From Vibrio xiamenensis (GTDB lineage Bacteria; Pseudomonadota; Gammaproteobacteria; Enterobacterales; Vibrionaceae): DNA of 64,000 bases. The stretch covers positions 124,001 to 188,000 of the forward strand of contig NZ_FNDD01000006.1 in assembly GCF_900100015.1 (NCBI RefSeq), given 5' to 3'. The notes beneath the pieces are model-generated. The model was given only the letters and a program-made list of their open reading frames with translations, was not told the origin of the DNA and ran no database searches. Below, one piece after another: positions 28,689 through 37,776 of this stretch. The position numbers and the translations under genes are program-made. The stretch's first letter is position 1. Every line of letters begins with the position of its first letter.

Positions 28689-29780
28689 TTAACTGGCGAG
28701 CGATTTCTCGCTGAGCGCATCAAAAAGATGAATCGCATCCAAATCGAGATACAACGTCAGTTCGCTGACATCGACCTCGGCGGCCTGAGTTTCAACCGTC
28801 AAATCCTGACCTTCGACTTGCGTTTTGAGCAAGATGCTCGCGCCAAGCAGTTCTTTGTCTTTGATTTTTACTGGAATTGGCAACACTCGGTCGTGGTCTA
28901 TATGCTCGGCGCGCAGATGCAAATCGGTCGGTCTAACGCCAAAATGAATCGCCAAATTCTTCGATGCCAATGCTTTAAAGCGCTGCGGCAGTGGAATATG
29001 GATTTGACCAAGTTCGATTAGCCATTCGCCTTGTTGCTCAACCAGTTTGGCATCGAGCATATTCATTGAAGGGTTACCGATAAACTGCGCGACAAATTTG
29101 TTCGCCGGACGTTTAAACACTTCCGTTGGCGTGCCTACCTGCGCCACATAACCATCTTTCAAAATCACGATTCGGTCCGCCAAAGTCATGGCTTCAATCT
29201 GATCATGGGTAACGTAAATAGTGGTGGTGGCAAGCTCGCGATGCAGCTGCTTTATCTCTTCACGCATGGTGCCGCGCAATTTGGCATCAAGGTTTGAGAG
29301 CGGTTCATCAAATAAGAAAACTTTCGGCGTGCGCACCATGGCGCGGCCCATCGCCACCCGTTGACGCTGACCGCCCGAGAGTTCTTTGGGCTTGCGGTTG
29401 AGCAAGTTGTCCAACTCCAACATCTTGGCGGCTTTGCGTACTTCGGTATCGATATCCGGTTTCGACATGCCTTTCATTTTGAGCGCAAAGGCGATGTTTT
29501 CGTACACCGTCATATGCGGATACAGGGCGTAACTTTGGAACACCATGGCTAAATCGCGGTCTTTGGCGTCGATTTTATTCATTAAGCGCTCGCCAACAAA
29601 AATCTCACCGGACGAAATAGTTTCAAGCCCAGCTAACATGCGCAGCGTGGTCGACTTTCCACATCCCGATGGCCCTAAAAACACCACAAACTCGCCGTCT
29701 TCAACGGTAAAATCAAACTGCTTGACCACCTCGACTTTACCAAACGACTTCTTCACATTGCGAAATTCTACTTTGGCCAT
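28689..29780 (-). CDS. sugar ABC transporter ATP-binding protein (MsiK/UgpC/MalK type)
   Basis: A 363-residue ATPase with Walker A GPSGCGKST, signature ELSGGQRQRV, Walker B KVFLFDEPLSNLDAKLR and switch His in YVTHDQIEAMT. The C-terminal regulatory beta-domain (OB-type; FGVRPTDLHLR) is typical of the carbohydrate-uptake class-1 family. It powers the adjacent permease pair. The start ATG overlaps the GH1 stop as TAATG and has AGGAG within the end of the GH1 gene, implying coupled translation. An upstream in-frame extension is unlikely. Confidence 0.92.
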   Translation of the reverse strand: MAKVEFRNVKKSFGKVEVVKQFDFTVEDGEFVVFLGPSGCGKSTTLRMLAGLETISSGEIFVGERLMNKIDAKDRDLAMVFQSYALYPHMTVYENIAFALKMKGMSKPDIDTEVRKAAKMLELDNLLNRKPKELSGGQRQRVAMGRAMVRTPKVFLFDEPLSNLDAKLRGTMREEIKQLHRELATTTIYVTHDQIEAMTLADRIVILKDGYVAQVGTPTEVFKRPANKFVAQFIGNPSMNMLDAKLVEQQGEWLIELGQIHIPLPQRFKALASKNLAIHFGVRPTDLHLRAEHIDHDRVLPIPVKIKDKELLGASILLKTQVEGQDLTVETQAAEVDVSELTLYLDLDAIHLFDALSEKSLAS

Positions 29781-31129
29781 TATTGGTTCTCCTGTTTGCG
29801 CGCCAGCAACATGTTGCGATAGGCAATCGCGCTGTGTTTCAAGGTACGCTTTTGGGTTTGGTAATCGACGTGGACAATGCCAAAACGCTGGCAGTAGCCA
29901 AACGCCCACTCAAAATTGTCCATCAAGCTCCAGGCGAAGTAGCCTTGAATATCGACGCCTTGACGAATGGCGTTATCCACGGCCTCTAGATGAGTTTGAA
30001 AATAGCGAGTGCGCTGCTGGTCGACCACTTCGCCGTTTTTAAGCTCGTCGTTGCCTGCCGCGCCGTTTTCAGTGATGTACATGGGCGGCAGATCCTCATA
30101 GCGCTGATGAATGCGCACCAGCAAATCGGTCAAGCCCTGCGGGTAGATTTCCCAGCCGATATAGGTGTGCTCTGCGCTTGGCTGCTCAACGTTAACGATG
30201 TCGCCATTTTCGTTGTAACGGCACACGTGGCGGGTGTAATAGTTGATGCCGACATAATCGACCGGCGCGCTGATTAAATCCAAATCCCCGGCCAAAATCA
30301 TCGGCATATTGTCGCTTTGCCGTTCCACCACCTCAAACGGGTATTCCCCTTTCAGTACTGGATCCATAAACCAGTGATAGCCTTCCGCTTCGCTGTAATC
30401 TGCTGCGCCTTGATCGCTTGGTGTCAGTGGATACGACGGCGAAGCATTGAAGACAATGCCGTGTTTGGCGTTTGGCGCGTTGCGGCGCAGAATAGGCATG
30501 GCTAAACCATGGCCAAGTAACATGTGGTGCGAAGCCAGAAAGCCTTCGCGTTCCCCTTTGATGCCCGGCGCGTGTACGCCCCAGCGATAGCCGAGAAACG
30601 CCGCCACAAACGGCTCATTTAGCGTGGTGTAAACGTCAATTTGGTCGCCAAAATGGGCGCTGACGACTTCAGCATACTCAGCAAATTTGTATGCGGTTTC
30701 ACGATTGAGCCAACCGCCTTTGTCTTGCAGGTACTGCGGCAGATCCCAGTGATACAAAGTGACGAACACTTTAACCCCGCGCGCGTGACAGGCATCAATG
30801 ATCTGTTGGTAGAAATTCAGCCCTTGCGGGTTAAGCTCACCGTCGCGCGGCAAAATACGTGGCCATGCAATAGACAAGCGATAGGCATCCACGCCCAAAT
30901 CGGCAATCATGTCGATATCTTGTTGCCACAGATGGAAGTGGTCACAAGCAACATCGCCATTATCGCCGTTATCCACCGCGCCAGGCTGGCGACAAAAAGT
31001 ATCCCAAATCGACGCGGTACGACCACCCAAGTTCACGCCGCCTTCAATTTGATAGGATGAAGTCGCGACGCCAAACACAAATTCTGGCTGGTTCAGTTTT
31101 GAATCTTCTGCAAGTTGGTATGAGTTCAT
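29780..31129 (-). CDS. GH1-family beta-glucosidase
   Basis: A 449-residue cytoplasmic hydrolase of ordinary GH1 length. The start FVFGVATSSYQIEGG is the family N-terminal signature. The acid/base is E172 in TTLNEP and the nucleophile is E354 in MYITENG. SLMDNFEWAFGYCQRFG near the C-terminus carries the conserved sugar-binding residues. It hydrolyses short beta-glucosides such as cellobiose or laminaribiose entering by the neighbouring ABC importer. It has no phosphate-binding features of a 6-phospho enzyme that I can see, which fits ABC and not PTS uptake. It begins 15 bp after the MalG-type gene. Confidence 0.94.
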   Translation of the reverse strand: MNSYQLAEDSKLNQPEFVFGVATSSYQIEGGVNLGGRTASIWDTFCRQPGAVDNGDNGDVACDHFHLWQQDIDMIADLGVDAYRLSIAWPRILPRDGELNPQGLNFYQQIIDACHARGVKVFVTLYHWDLPQYLQDKGGWLNRETAYKFAEYAEVVSAHFGDQIDVYTTLNEPFVAAFLGYRWGVHAPGIKGEREGFLASHHMLLGHGLAMPILRRNAPNAKHGIVFNASPSYPLTPSDQGAADYSEAEGYHWFMDPVLKGEYPFEVVERQSDNMPMILAGDLDLISAPVDYVGINYYTRHVCRYNENGDIVNVEQPSAEHTYIGWEIYPQGLTDLLVRIHQRYEDLPPMYITENGAAGNDELKNGEVVDQQRTRYFQTHLEAVDNAIRQGVDIQGYFAWSLMDNFEWAFGYCQRFGIVHVDYQTQKRTLKHSAIAYRNMLLARKQENQ

Positions 31130-31144
31130 AAATTATCCTTTAAC

Positions 31145-32011
31145 CTACCCTTTTACGGCGCCTGAAGTCAGGCCGCTGATCATTTGTCTTGATGAGAACA
31201 GGTAGGCAGTCACCAAGGGGAGAATTGAAATCGTGGTTCCAAGCATGACTGCGCCCCATGGCGTATTAGGAATGCCTTGAACACTTCTTAGTGCTTGAGT
31301 AATTACATAGTTTTCCGGCGAGGTCAGCACCACCAGCGGCTGCATAAACATGTTCCAGAAGAACACAAACTGAACAATAGCCAGCGTCGCTAGCGCCGGT
31401 TTCATCAACGGCAAAACCACGCTCCAATAGGTGCGAAACTCCCCAGCACCGTCCATTTTGGAGGCCTCAAGTAACTCTTTAGGAATCGAAGCCACCACGT
31501 GCTGGCGCATCAAAAAGATGCCAAATGGCGTGGTGGTAAACGGAAGCCACACGGCGATGTGGTTATCGAGCATGCCGAGAAATTTGACGATCATAAAATA
31601 CGGAATCAAGCTCAATACTGGCGGAATCATCATCGAGCCCACCAACATGCCAAACAGCACCTGTTTGCCTTTGAACTTATATACCGCGAACGCATAGCCG
31701 CCCATGCTGCAAAACAGCAGCGAAATCGTGGTGCCAAGGAAAGCAACGTAAATGGAGTTAAACATCGCTTGCCAAAACGGCATGATTTTCAACAGTTTTT
31801 CGTAGTTGATCGCCAGGCTGTCGCCAATCGCAAAGCTAATGCCTGAACCAAAGATTTCGGTGCGATCGCGTGTTGAAAGTAGCGCCGACCATAAAAACGG
31901 AAACACCGTCATTAGCGCTGACACAATCAAGACCAGCGCCAAAATCACCATCAACACTTTGGTTATCCACTCTAACGTGGTGTCTTTGGGTTTGAGTGCT
32001 TGTAACGACAT
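31145..32011 (-). CDS. sugar ABC transporter permease (MalG type)
   Basis: A 288-residue inner-membrane protein with six hydrophobic segments and the EAA motif region LLEASKMDGAGEFRTYWSVVLPLMKP, which contacts the ATPase. It ends in the usual SGLTSGAVKG. The start ATG at 32011 has TAGGAG seven bases upstream and lies 2 bp after the first permease gene. It pairs with the MalF-type subunit. Confidence 0.92.
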   Translation of the reverse strand: MSLQALKPKDTTLEWITKVLMVILALVLIVSALMTVFPFLWSALLSTRDRTEIFGSGISFAIGDSLAINYEKLLKIMPFWQAMFNSIYVAFLGTTISLLFCSMGGYAFAVYKFKGKQVLFGMLVGSMMIPPVLSLIPYFMIVKFLGMLDNHIAVWLPFTTTPFGIFLMRQHVVASIPKELLEASKMDGAGEFRTYWSVVLPLMKPALATLAIVQFVFFWNMFMQPLVVLTSPENYVITQALRSVQGIPNTPWGAVMLGTTISILPLVTAYLFSSRQMISGLTSGAVKG

Positions 32012-32013
32012 GA

Positions 32014-33006
32014 TTAATCTCCTAACCCTTTCTTGCCAAAGAAGAAAAACTGAATAGCAGTACAGCCAGCAATCAATAGGAACAGCAGCCATGAAATCGC
32101 TGAAGCCGTGCCCATTTCAAGCCATTCCCAACCCACTTTGTACAGATACATCGAGATGGTGAGACCAGATTGTCCAGTACCGCCGGTGCCGCGGGTTAAT
32201 ACAAACGGTTCTTCAAACAGCTGCAAATTACCAATGATGGTCATGGTGACGGCAAAGAAAATAAATGGACGAATCATCGGCAGCGAAACGAACCAAAAGC
32301 GGCGCAGCGCATTGGCGCCATCCATACGCGCGGCTTCAAGAATGTCTTTAGGTATGGTCATCAAACCTGTGGTATACAGCACGATGTTAAAACCGGTGTA
32401 TTTCCAAAACACCATGATGGCGATCGATGGTTTGACAAACGCTGCATCGTCAAGCCAGCGAATCGGCTGAAAATCTTGTATCCAGGCAAACGCCCAACCA
32501 AATAAAGTGCTATCGCCAAGGGCATTTAAGGTTTGGTTAATGATCCCGGAATTTGGCGAATACATATTGAAGAAAATCAGCGCCGCCGCGACGGTTGAGG
32601 TGATGTACGGCAAAAAGTAAGCCGACGTCAGCCAATGGCGCATTCTGTCGCCCATCGACACCAGAATATACGCCACGGGAATGGCCACCACGTGCTGCGC
32701 CACCCCGGAGGTAATCGCCAGCCAAAAGGTATTTTTTAGCGAGCGCCACAACCACGGGTCAGTCAAAGCGACGTGATAGTTATCCGCACCGACGTATTTC
32801 ATCGCTGCAAGCCCTTCTACCGGGTTCCATTGATGAAACGACAAATAGATGGAAAACAGCAGCGGAAACACACCAAATACTGAAAAAATCACCAGAAACG
32901 GCAACAAAAAACCGTAGGGTGTAAGCGCTTTCAAATTCAGCCAATAAATAAAGCCTCGGCGCTCTGTGTCTGTAGTGTCCATCATCTTGCCTGTTGCATG
33001 ATTCAT
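32014..33006 (-). CDS. sugar ABC transporter permease (MalF type)
   Basis: A 330-residue inner-membrane protein with a cytoplasmic N-terminus, then about six to seven segments. The EAA motif is ILEAARMDGANALRRFWFVSLPMIRP. The ATG at 33006 is chosen because GAGG lies at suitable distance; a GTG two codons earlier is too close to that site. It follows the binding-protein gene after a GC-rich hairpin. Confidence 0.9.
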   Translation of the reverse strand: MNHATGKMMDTTDTERRGFIYWLNLKALTPYGFLLPFLVIFSVFGVFPLLFSIYLSFHQWNPVEGLAAMKYVGADNYHVALTDPWLWRSLKNTFWLAITSGVAQHVVAIPVAYILVSMGDRMRHWLTSAYFLPYITSTVAAALIFFNMYSPNSGIINQTLNALGDSTLFGWAFAWIQDFQPIRWLDDAAFVKPSIAIMVFWKYTGFNIVLYTTGLMTIPKDILEAARMDGANALRRFWFVSLPMIRPFIFFAVTMTIIGNLQLFEEPFVLTRGTGGTGQSGLTISMYLYKVGWEWLEMGTASAISWLLFLLIAGCTAIQFFFFGKKGLGD

Positions 33007-33076
33007 AGCCACGCCCTCATAAACACGTTCTTATTTACATCATCAAATTTCATAATTAGGGTTACGCCCCAATCGT

Positions 33077-33101
33077 GGCGCGCGTCACGAGAACGCGCGC
33101 C
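33077..33101 (-). other. GC-rich hairpin between binding-protein and permease genes
   Basis: A perfect 9-bp stem GGCGCGCGT/ACGCGCGCC with a 7-base loop, 9 bp after the binding-protein stop. Without a T-tract it is more likely an mRNA-stabilising or partial-termination element that raises binding-protein output over permease output. Confidence 0.65.
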
Positions 33102-33109
33102 GAGTTGAG

Positions 33110-34354
33110 TTATAGATTGCGAGTACGACGCTTGATCATACGCTCCGCTTCTTGCAACGCGGTTTTGATGTCTTTGCCTTCATCCAGCACTTCCATCAAC
33201 GCGTTTTCTAAAATGATTGAACGCGCAACGTGATCGCCTTTCGCAGGCGCAACCGGTTTGATGTTTTTCGCCACATTGGCAAACAATAGACGGGCTTTTT
33301 GGCCATCTAAGAATGGAATTGGCTCTTGAAACATTGGATCGTCATAAGTGGTCACGTTGGCAGGAAACGCCGCAATGGTGGCAAAGCTCTTCAGTTGAAT
33401 ATCACGGCGCATTGTCATGTATTCAATCAACTTCCAAGCTTCGTCTTGTTTTTTCGATTGGGTTGGGATGGAAAGGAAAGAACCGCCCCAACTGCCATAA
33501 ATGCCATCAGGTAGGTCAGATACGCCCCATTTTCCTGAGGTCTCTGGCGCAATCCAGTTTTTCAAATGGCCAAGTAACCAAGCACCAGAAAGCTGAGTGG
33601 CAAACGTGCCTTGTTTAAAGCCTTCATACCATTCGTTAGACCAAGCCAAAATGCGGCTGTCTAAGCCTTTGTCACGAATCTCTTTTGCAACTTCAAACGC
33701 GTGAACAAAACGCTCTGACGTTACCACTGGGTTGCCGTCTTTATCGAAGTACAAACCTTCACCTTCCGGTACGGTGGTAAAGATGATTGCTTGCGCGACA
33801 TCCGCTGCTGATGCGATCAATTGAATATTGTGCTTCTTAAGCTCTTCACCGGCTTTGATGTACGAATCCCAATCTTTAATCGCTTGATTGACATCAATGC
33901 CCGCTTTTTCAAATAGGTCGCGGCGGTAGTACATCACCCCAGGCCCCAAATCGACAGGAATACCATAGACACTGCCATCTGCGCCCTTGCCTTGCGCCCA
34001 TGCATATGGGGCAAAACGGTCGGCGTATTTATCGACGCCATATTGCTCGGAAAGATTCACCAAACCGCCCGATGCGACGAATGGACCAATCTTTTCAACA
34101 TCCACCACGATCACATCGCCAGCTCCGGAGCCGGTGGCAAGGTTAGTGGTTAACTTAGTGTGGTGATCGCCATGGTTATTCATTAAGTAATCAACCTTAA
34201 TCCCGGTCTCTTTTTCGAAATCGGGTAAGATCACTTTCAGACTACTGTCAAAATCAGGGAATCCGTCAAAACGGATCTGATCTTCGGCAGCATATGCGGT
34301 GGTAGCTAATCCTAAAGCGACCACACTCGACAGCGTAATAGTCTTGAATTTCAT
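33110..34354 (-). CDS. sugar ABC transporter substrate-binding protein
   Basis: A 414-residue extracellular solute-binding protein of the family-1 type. The signal peptide MKFKTITLSSVVALGLATTAYA is cleaved after residue 22. Typical segments are GSGAGDVIVVDVEKIGPFVASGGLVNL and YGIPVDLGPGVMYYRRDLFEKAG, with Trp residues (WEYE-like, GSWGGSFLSIP) likely lining a sugar site. It captures an oligosaccharide, probably beta-glucan derived from its neighbours, in the periplasm. It lies 16 bp after the LacI gene with AAGGAACC before its ATG. Confidence 0.92.
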   Translation of the reverse strand: MKFKTITLSSVVALGLATTAYAAEDQIRFDGFPDFDSSLKVILPDFEKETGIKVDYLMNNHGDHHTKLTTNLATGSGAGDVIVVDVEKIGPFVASGGLVNLSEQYGVDKYADRFAPYAWAQGKGADGSVYGIPVDLGPGVMYYRRDLFEKAGIDVNQAIKDWDSYIKAGEELKKHNIQLIASAADVAQAIIFTTVPEGEGLYFDKDGNPVVTSERFVHAFEVAKEIRDKGLDSRILAWSNEWYEGFKQGTFATQLSGAWLLGHLKNWIAPETSGKWGVSDLPDGIYGSWGGSFLSIPTQSKKQDEAWKLIEYMTMRRDIQLKSFATIAAFPANVTTYDDPMFQEPIPFLDGQKARLLFANVAKNIKPVAPAKGDHVARSIILENALMEVLDEGKDIKTALQEAERMIKRRTRNL

Positions 34355-34370
34355 GTTGGTTCCTTCGAGG

Positions 34371-35378
34371 TTATAGGGTTTGAGGTAAACGATGTACCGA
34401 CTCGCGTGTCACTAAGGTGGGTGACAACTTGAAGTTCACGTCATGCTTACTTTTTTGTAGTTTTTGTATGGCGAGCTGAACAGCTTCGTAGCTCATGTTT
34501 TCAATGGGGAAATTGACGGTCGTGAGTGCTGGCGTCAGATAACGAGCAAACAAGATGTCGTCAAATCCCACCAATGAAATTTGTTCTGGAACGGTGAATC
34601 CGGCGTGATGCAACACTTCAAAGGCACCAAACGCCATATGATCGTTACACGCAAATACCGCCGTAAACGGATGCGGCCGCTTAAGCAGCTTACGCATGGC
34701 GCTGGCGCCCGTTTCTTCGGTAAAGCCGGATTCGATAATCAGTGATTCATCAAAGGCGATACCTGCCTCTTCGAGCGCTTTGCGATATCCCTGCAGCCGG
34801 CCACGGGCATCGGATTTATGCAGCGGGCCTGTAATACAAGCGATGTTGCGATGACCCATTTCAATCAGATGCTCAGTTGCCAACTTACCGCCGAGTTCGT
34901 TATCAATATCAATACAGCTGCTGGCCAATTCAGGAATGAAGCGGTTAACTAACACGATATCGATCCCCTGCTCTTGAAGGCCGATAAGGTAATCATCGCT
35001 AAGCTGTTGGGTATGAAGAATCAATGCATCCACGCGGCGGCTCAATAGAAATTCCACCGACTCTTTTTGCCCCTGCTCGTGATTGGAGCCCGCGGTGACC
35101 ACCAAGTGATAGCCACTTTGACGCAGGCGCTCTTCAATGCTTTGCAAAACTTGAGAATAAAACGCGCCGCCAAGCTCTGGCACGATAACACCAATGCTGC
35201 CAGTGCGACTCGATGCTAACGCTTGGGCAATCGAATTCGGTTTGTAGCCGAGGACTTTGATCGCATGCTCGACCTTGTGTTTCTTTTCTTGGCTCACGCT
35301 TGAGGTGCCATTGATCACACGCGATACCGTGGCTTGGGAAACACCTGCAAAATCCGATACGTCTTTAATCGTGGCCAC
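34371..35378 (-). CDS. LacI-family repressor heading the beta-glucoside operon
   Basis: A 335-residue regulator starting at GTG 35378, read as (M)ATIKDVSDFAGVSQATVSRVINGTSSVS. AGGAG lies 7-8 bases before this GTG, whereas the upstream in-frame ATG at 35405 has none and would place the ribosome site inside the gene. Helix-turn-helix, hinge (VLGYKPNSIAQAL) and sugar-binding domain (VFACNDHMAFGAFEVL, LVGFDDILFARYLTP) are intact. It is first in a run with the ABC transporter and hydrolases. A GAAAGCGCTTTC palindrome lies 47 bp upstream, a likely autoregulatory operator. Confidence 0.92.
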   Translation of the reverse strand: MATIKDVSDFAGVSQATVSRVINGTSSVSQEKKHKVEHAIKVLGYKPNSIAQALASSRTGSIGVIVPELGGAFYSQVLQSIEERLRQSGYHLVVTAGSNHEQGQKESVEFLLSRRVDALILHTQQLSDDYLIGLQEQGIDIVLVNRFIPELASSCIDIDNELGGKLATEHLIEMGHRNIACITGPLHKSDARGRLQGYRKALEEAGIAFDESLIIESGFTEETGASAMRKLLKRPHPFTAVFACNDHMAFGAFEVLHHAGFTVPEQISLVGFDDILFARYLTPALTTVNFPIENMSYEAVQLAIQKLQKSKHDVNFKLSPTLVTRESVHRLPQTL

Positions 35379-35424
35379 GCTTTTTCTCCTTTGCTTGCGT
35401 TGCATGCGTAGAAAGCATGATTAA

Positions 35425-35436
35425 GAAAGCGCTTTC
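35425..35436. promoter_or_regulatory. LacI-type operator upstream of the LacI/ABC operon
   Basis: The perfect palindrome GAAAGCGCTTTC with central CG is the usual form for LacI/GalR proteins. It sits 47 bp before the GTG start of the lacI-like gene. Related palindromes precede both porin genes. Confidence 0.65.
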
Positions 35437-35645
35437 ATAGCGCTAAGTATCAAGAAAGCTCGCCGCCCATAGCGTGAGTGACTTCACACCAAACCGAGCG
35501 GCGTAATGACCAATTTGCCAAAAATTGCGGTGCGATGCGCTTTGCTTTCACGCCATGAAACAGTTTCATGAAACGCTATTTCAAGCCTGTGATTAAGTTG
35601 ATTACTGACAGTGAAAGCACCAATAAAACGGCCTGTCTTAGCCAT
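35437..35645. other. non-coding stretch between LacI operon promoter and porin 1 terminators
   Basis: Together with the terminators it makes a 439-bp gap. It holds the perfect inverted repeat CATGAAAC-A-GTTTCATG at 35554-35570, about 180 bp upstream of the LacI gene. Nothing else is supportable. Confidence 0.5.
35554..35570. promoter_or_regulatory. 17-bp palindrome, candidate operator
   Basis: CATGAAACAGTTTCATG has 8-bp arms around one base. It differs in its odd-length centre from the even LacI-type sites nearby, so it may serve another regulator. Confidence 0.45.
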
Positions 35646-35669
35646 AAAAAAAGGCCAATCACTTGGCCT
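35646..35669 (-). terminator. second terminator after porin 1
   Basis: AGGCCAA/TTGGCCT stem around four bases. On the minus strand it is followed by seven T. Confidence 0.75.
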
Positions 35670-35734
35670 AAAAGAGAATGAATTCTGCGCGCCTAATGAA
35701 AGGCGGGTTGGAAGGTGAGCAGATTTAAACATGA

Positions 35735-35771
35735 AAAAAGATGGCCTCGTCATCTCTGCCCTGCGAGGCCA
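35735..35771 (-). terminator. first terminator after porin 1
   Basis: TGGCCTCG pairs with CGAGGCCA around a 14-base loop. On the minus strand it is followed by TCTTTTTTC. It lies 47 bp after the porin stop. Confidence 0.75.
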
Positions 35772-35817
35772 AATTGTCGCGACGTGTCGCGCCGCTATCA
35801 GTGGTCATCCCCCCGGT

Positions 35818-37128
35818 TTACCACCATGCTTCAAACATTGCACCAACGGTCACAGTATCAAGGTCGGTGGTTTGCACTGTGACACCATCATCACCATAGC
35901 CAGCGAATTCGTTGTCAGAATTACCGATGGTGGTGTAGAAACGAATCATCGGTCTGGCGTTTGCAAGCGGACCAAACGAAACGTTTTGTGACAATGTCAC
36001 CTTCCAAGCTTTATTGGTTGCATCAATCGTGTCGTAGTCTACTAGGCTGTAGCCAAGTTCGACCCAAGTTGAGTTGATGTCATCCCACGAATAGGTTGGA
36101 CGAATATTGATGTTGTAGTTGGCGCGGTCTTGATCATCCGATACGTCAATCGATTGGTAGGCCGCAACATATTCGACCGAGCTTTTTGGCGTCAGTTGAT
36201 AAAAACCATCGACGCTGACCAAAAACGCTTGTTGGTCGTCAACGAGATCAAACGCACTGTCTTTGGCGTTATCAGCATAGCGCACCACCAAACGTTGGCC
36301 ATTGAGTGATAACTCACCAGCAATTTGGTACGACTTGACACCGCGTGAATCCGCAGTATCTTCGTCATCCAACACGCGATCGGAGGCAAAACCATAGTTG
36401 AAATAGAAATTTAAGTTCGCCGCACCGAGCGGAATATCATGCCATTTACTGGTAATGGCGTATTTACCGTTATCGCCAACCATGTCATCGTCAACTTGGC
36501 CGACAAAGCTTAGGTTAAATTGACCGACACCCACATCAAGGTTTTTGAAGCCGCCGCCTTGGCCATCATGGGTAACCCAAAAGTAGTCGTTCAGATTGGT
36601 TGCGGTACGTTGGTGGAAGTCGCGACCGCCCCAGAAATATAATGTAGGTTGCGATTCAAACAAGTTCGTCGCCCCAGCGTACATTTTTTTGACGTTCAAA
36701 CCACCATCTTCAGCCCACGAACGGTCTTGATAGTTATCCACCATCAACACTAGGTCCCACACTGCCCCTTTATCCGATTTAAGAATTTTACCGAGTTGGA
36801 ATTCACCGCCGTAGTTCTCGTTACCTAAACGACCGGTGGCATTACCGTTGAGTGCGCCGTAGGCGTTAACCATACGTTCGTCACTACTCTTATATGCCGA
36901 ACCGTAACGCGCATAACCGGAGAAAATCACCCCACGAGGGACTTCAATATCCGGCGGTAACTCAATCGATTTCTGTTCATAGGTGTAATCGATATCGACC
37001 TTTTTCTCGAGCTGATCGATACGAGCTTTCAATGCCTCCACTTCAGCATCGGTGGCGGCGAGGATTGGCGCTGAACCGAGTACAGTGCCCACTGCTATGG
37101 TTATTGGCAAAAGCTTTAGGTGTTTCAT
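35818..37128 (-). CDS. LamB-type carbohydrate porin (copy 1)
   Basis: A 436-residue outer-membrane porin of the maltoporin/ScrY superfamily. It has a signal peptide ending at about ILA|ATDAE and a short coiled-coil stretch (DAEVEALKARIDQLEKKVD) before the barrel. Aromatic-rich strands follow, such as NYGGEFQLGKIL, LYFWGGRDFHQR and DYFWVTHDGQGGGFKN. The C-terminus is EAWW. It probably passes oligosaccharides for the adjacent importer. The ATG at 37128 follows AGGG. It is a close paralogue of the next porin, most of the difference lying in Asp-rich surface loops. A LacI-type palindrome lies 200 bp upstream. Confidence 0.9.
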   Translation of the reverse strand: MKHLKLLPITIAVGTVLGSAPILAATDAEVEALKARIDQLEKKVDIDYTYEQKSIELPPDIEVPRGVIFSGYARYGSAYKSSDERMVNAYGALNGNATGRLGNENYGGEFQLGKILKSDKGAVWDLVLMVDNYQDRSWAEDGGLNVKKMYAGATNLFESQPTLYFWGGRDFHQRTATNLNDYFWVTHDGQGGGFKNLDVGVGQFNLSFVGQVDDDMVGDNGKYAITSKWHDIPLGAANLNFYFNYGFASDRVLDDEDTADSRGVKSYQIAGELSLNGQRLVVRYADNAKDSAFDLVDDQQAFLVSVDGFYQLTPKSSVEYVAAYQSIDVSDDQDRANYNINIRPTYSWDDINSTWVELGYSLVDYDTIDATNKAWKVTLSQNVSFGPLANARPMIRFYTTIGNSDNEFAGYGDDGVTVQTTDLDTVTVGAMFEAWW

Positions 37129-37709
37129 GATATATCCCTATCTTATTTTAGGTTTCTTGTCTCTCTGGTCTCGGCACATACTAGGTGATGGGAATTTACA
37201 AAAGTCAGCGAGCCCTCACATGTCGTTATGCACGCTGATGCCATGAAACTGATGATTTTATAAAAACCACCCGAAAAACAACTTTATTCAATAACTTAAA
37301 ATAATTGGAGATAAATAAACTCAATCTGAAAACGCTTTCATTTCATTCAGATTGGCTGGTTTCATCACTAAAATGGCGGATTTTTGTGGTTGAAATGGAG
37401 GGAATAACTGAAAACCTTTCATAAATATGAAAAAGTTTATAAAAACAATGAAAAATAACTTCAAAATTATGCGCTTGAGCACTCAATAATTTATTTTACG
37501 CTTAAAAATATAACCACAACAATGAAGCTAGAGTGCCCAGCTAACCAAGACCTTGCGCTTATTCTTCGCGCTTTGCAAGTTTGATAGGTAATTCTGGCTT
37601 TGGTGCATTTGTATACGTGCTTAGCCGATTCTTCAATTAGTGGCTGATTTTTACTATAAAAGACGCATCCAGCCTGGTAGATATTATGGTTATTTCATCA
37701 CGTCTGTAT
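37129..37709. other. intergenic region with porin 1 leader and operator
   Basis: About 580 bp without a gene. It holds a likely long leader for porin 1. The last 60 bp share CTAGTATG, CCTAA and ATAGGGA elements with the leader of porin 2. The palindrome at 37328-37339 lies here, and the rest is AT-rich sequence. Confidence 0.55.
37328..37339. promoter_or_regulatory. LacI-type operator upstream of porin 1
   Basis: GAAAACGCTTTC is a near-perfect palindrome with central CG, 200 bp before the porin start. The equivalent site of porin 2 lies at almost the same distance. Confidence 0.6.
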
Positions 37710-37744
37710 GACAGAAAAAGAAAAGGCCCCACAACTGAGGCCTT
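37710..37744 (-). terminator. terminator of porin 2
   Basis: AAGGCC/GGCCTT arms around ten bases, followed on the minus strand by TTCTTTTTCTG. It lies 33 bp after the porin stop. Confidence 0.75.
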
Positions 37745-37776
37745 GAATTGATACCGATAGTTATTCCCCCTCGAAA

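Noticed and set aside
35484..35753. 89-codon minus-strand frame in the porin 1-LacI interval
   Set aside because: It runs through the terminator hairpin with the seven-T tract and the 17-bp palindrome, has no ribosome site and no recognisable features.
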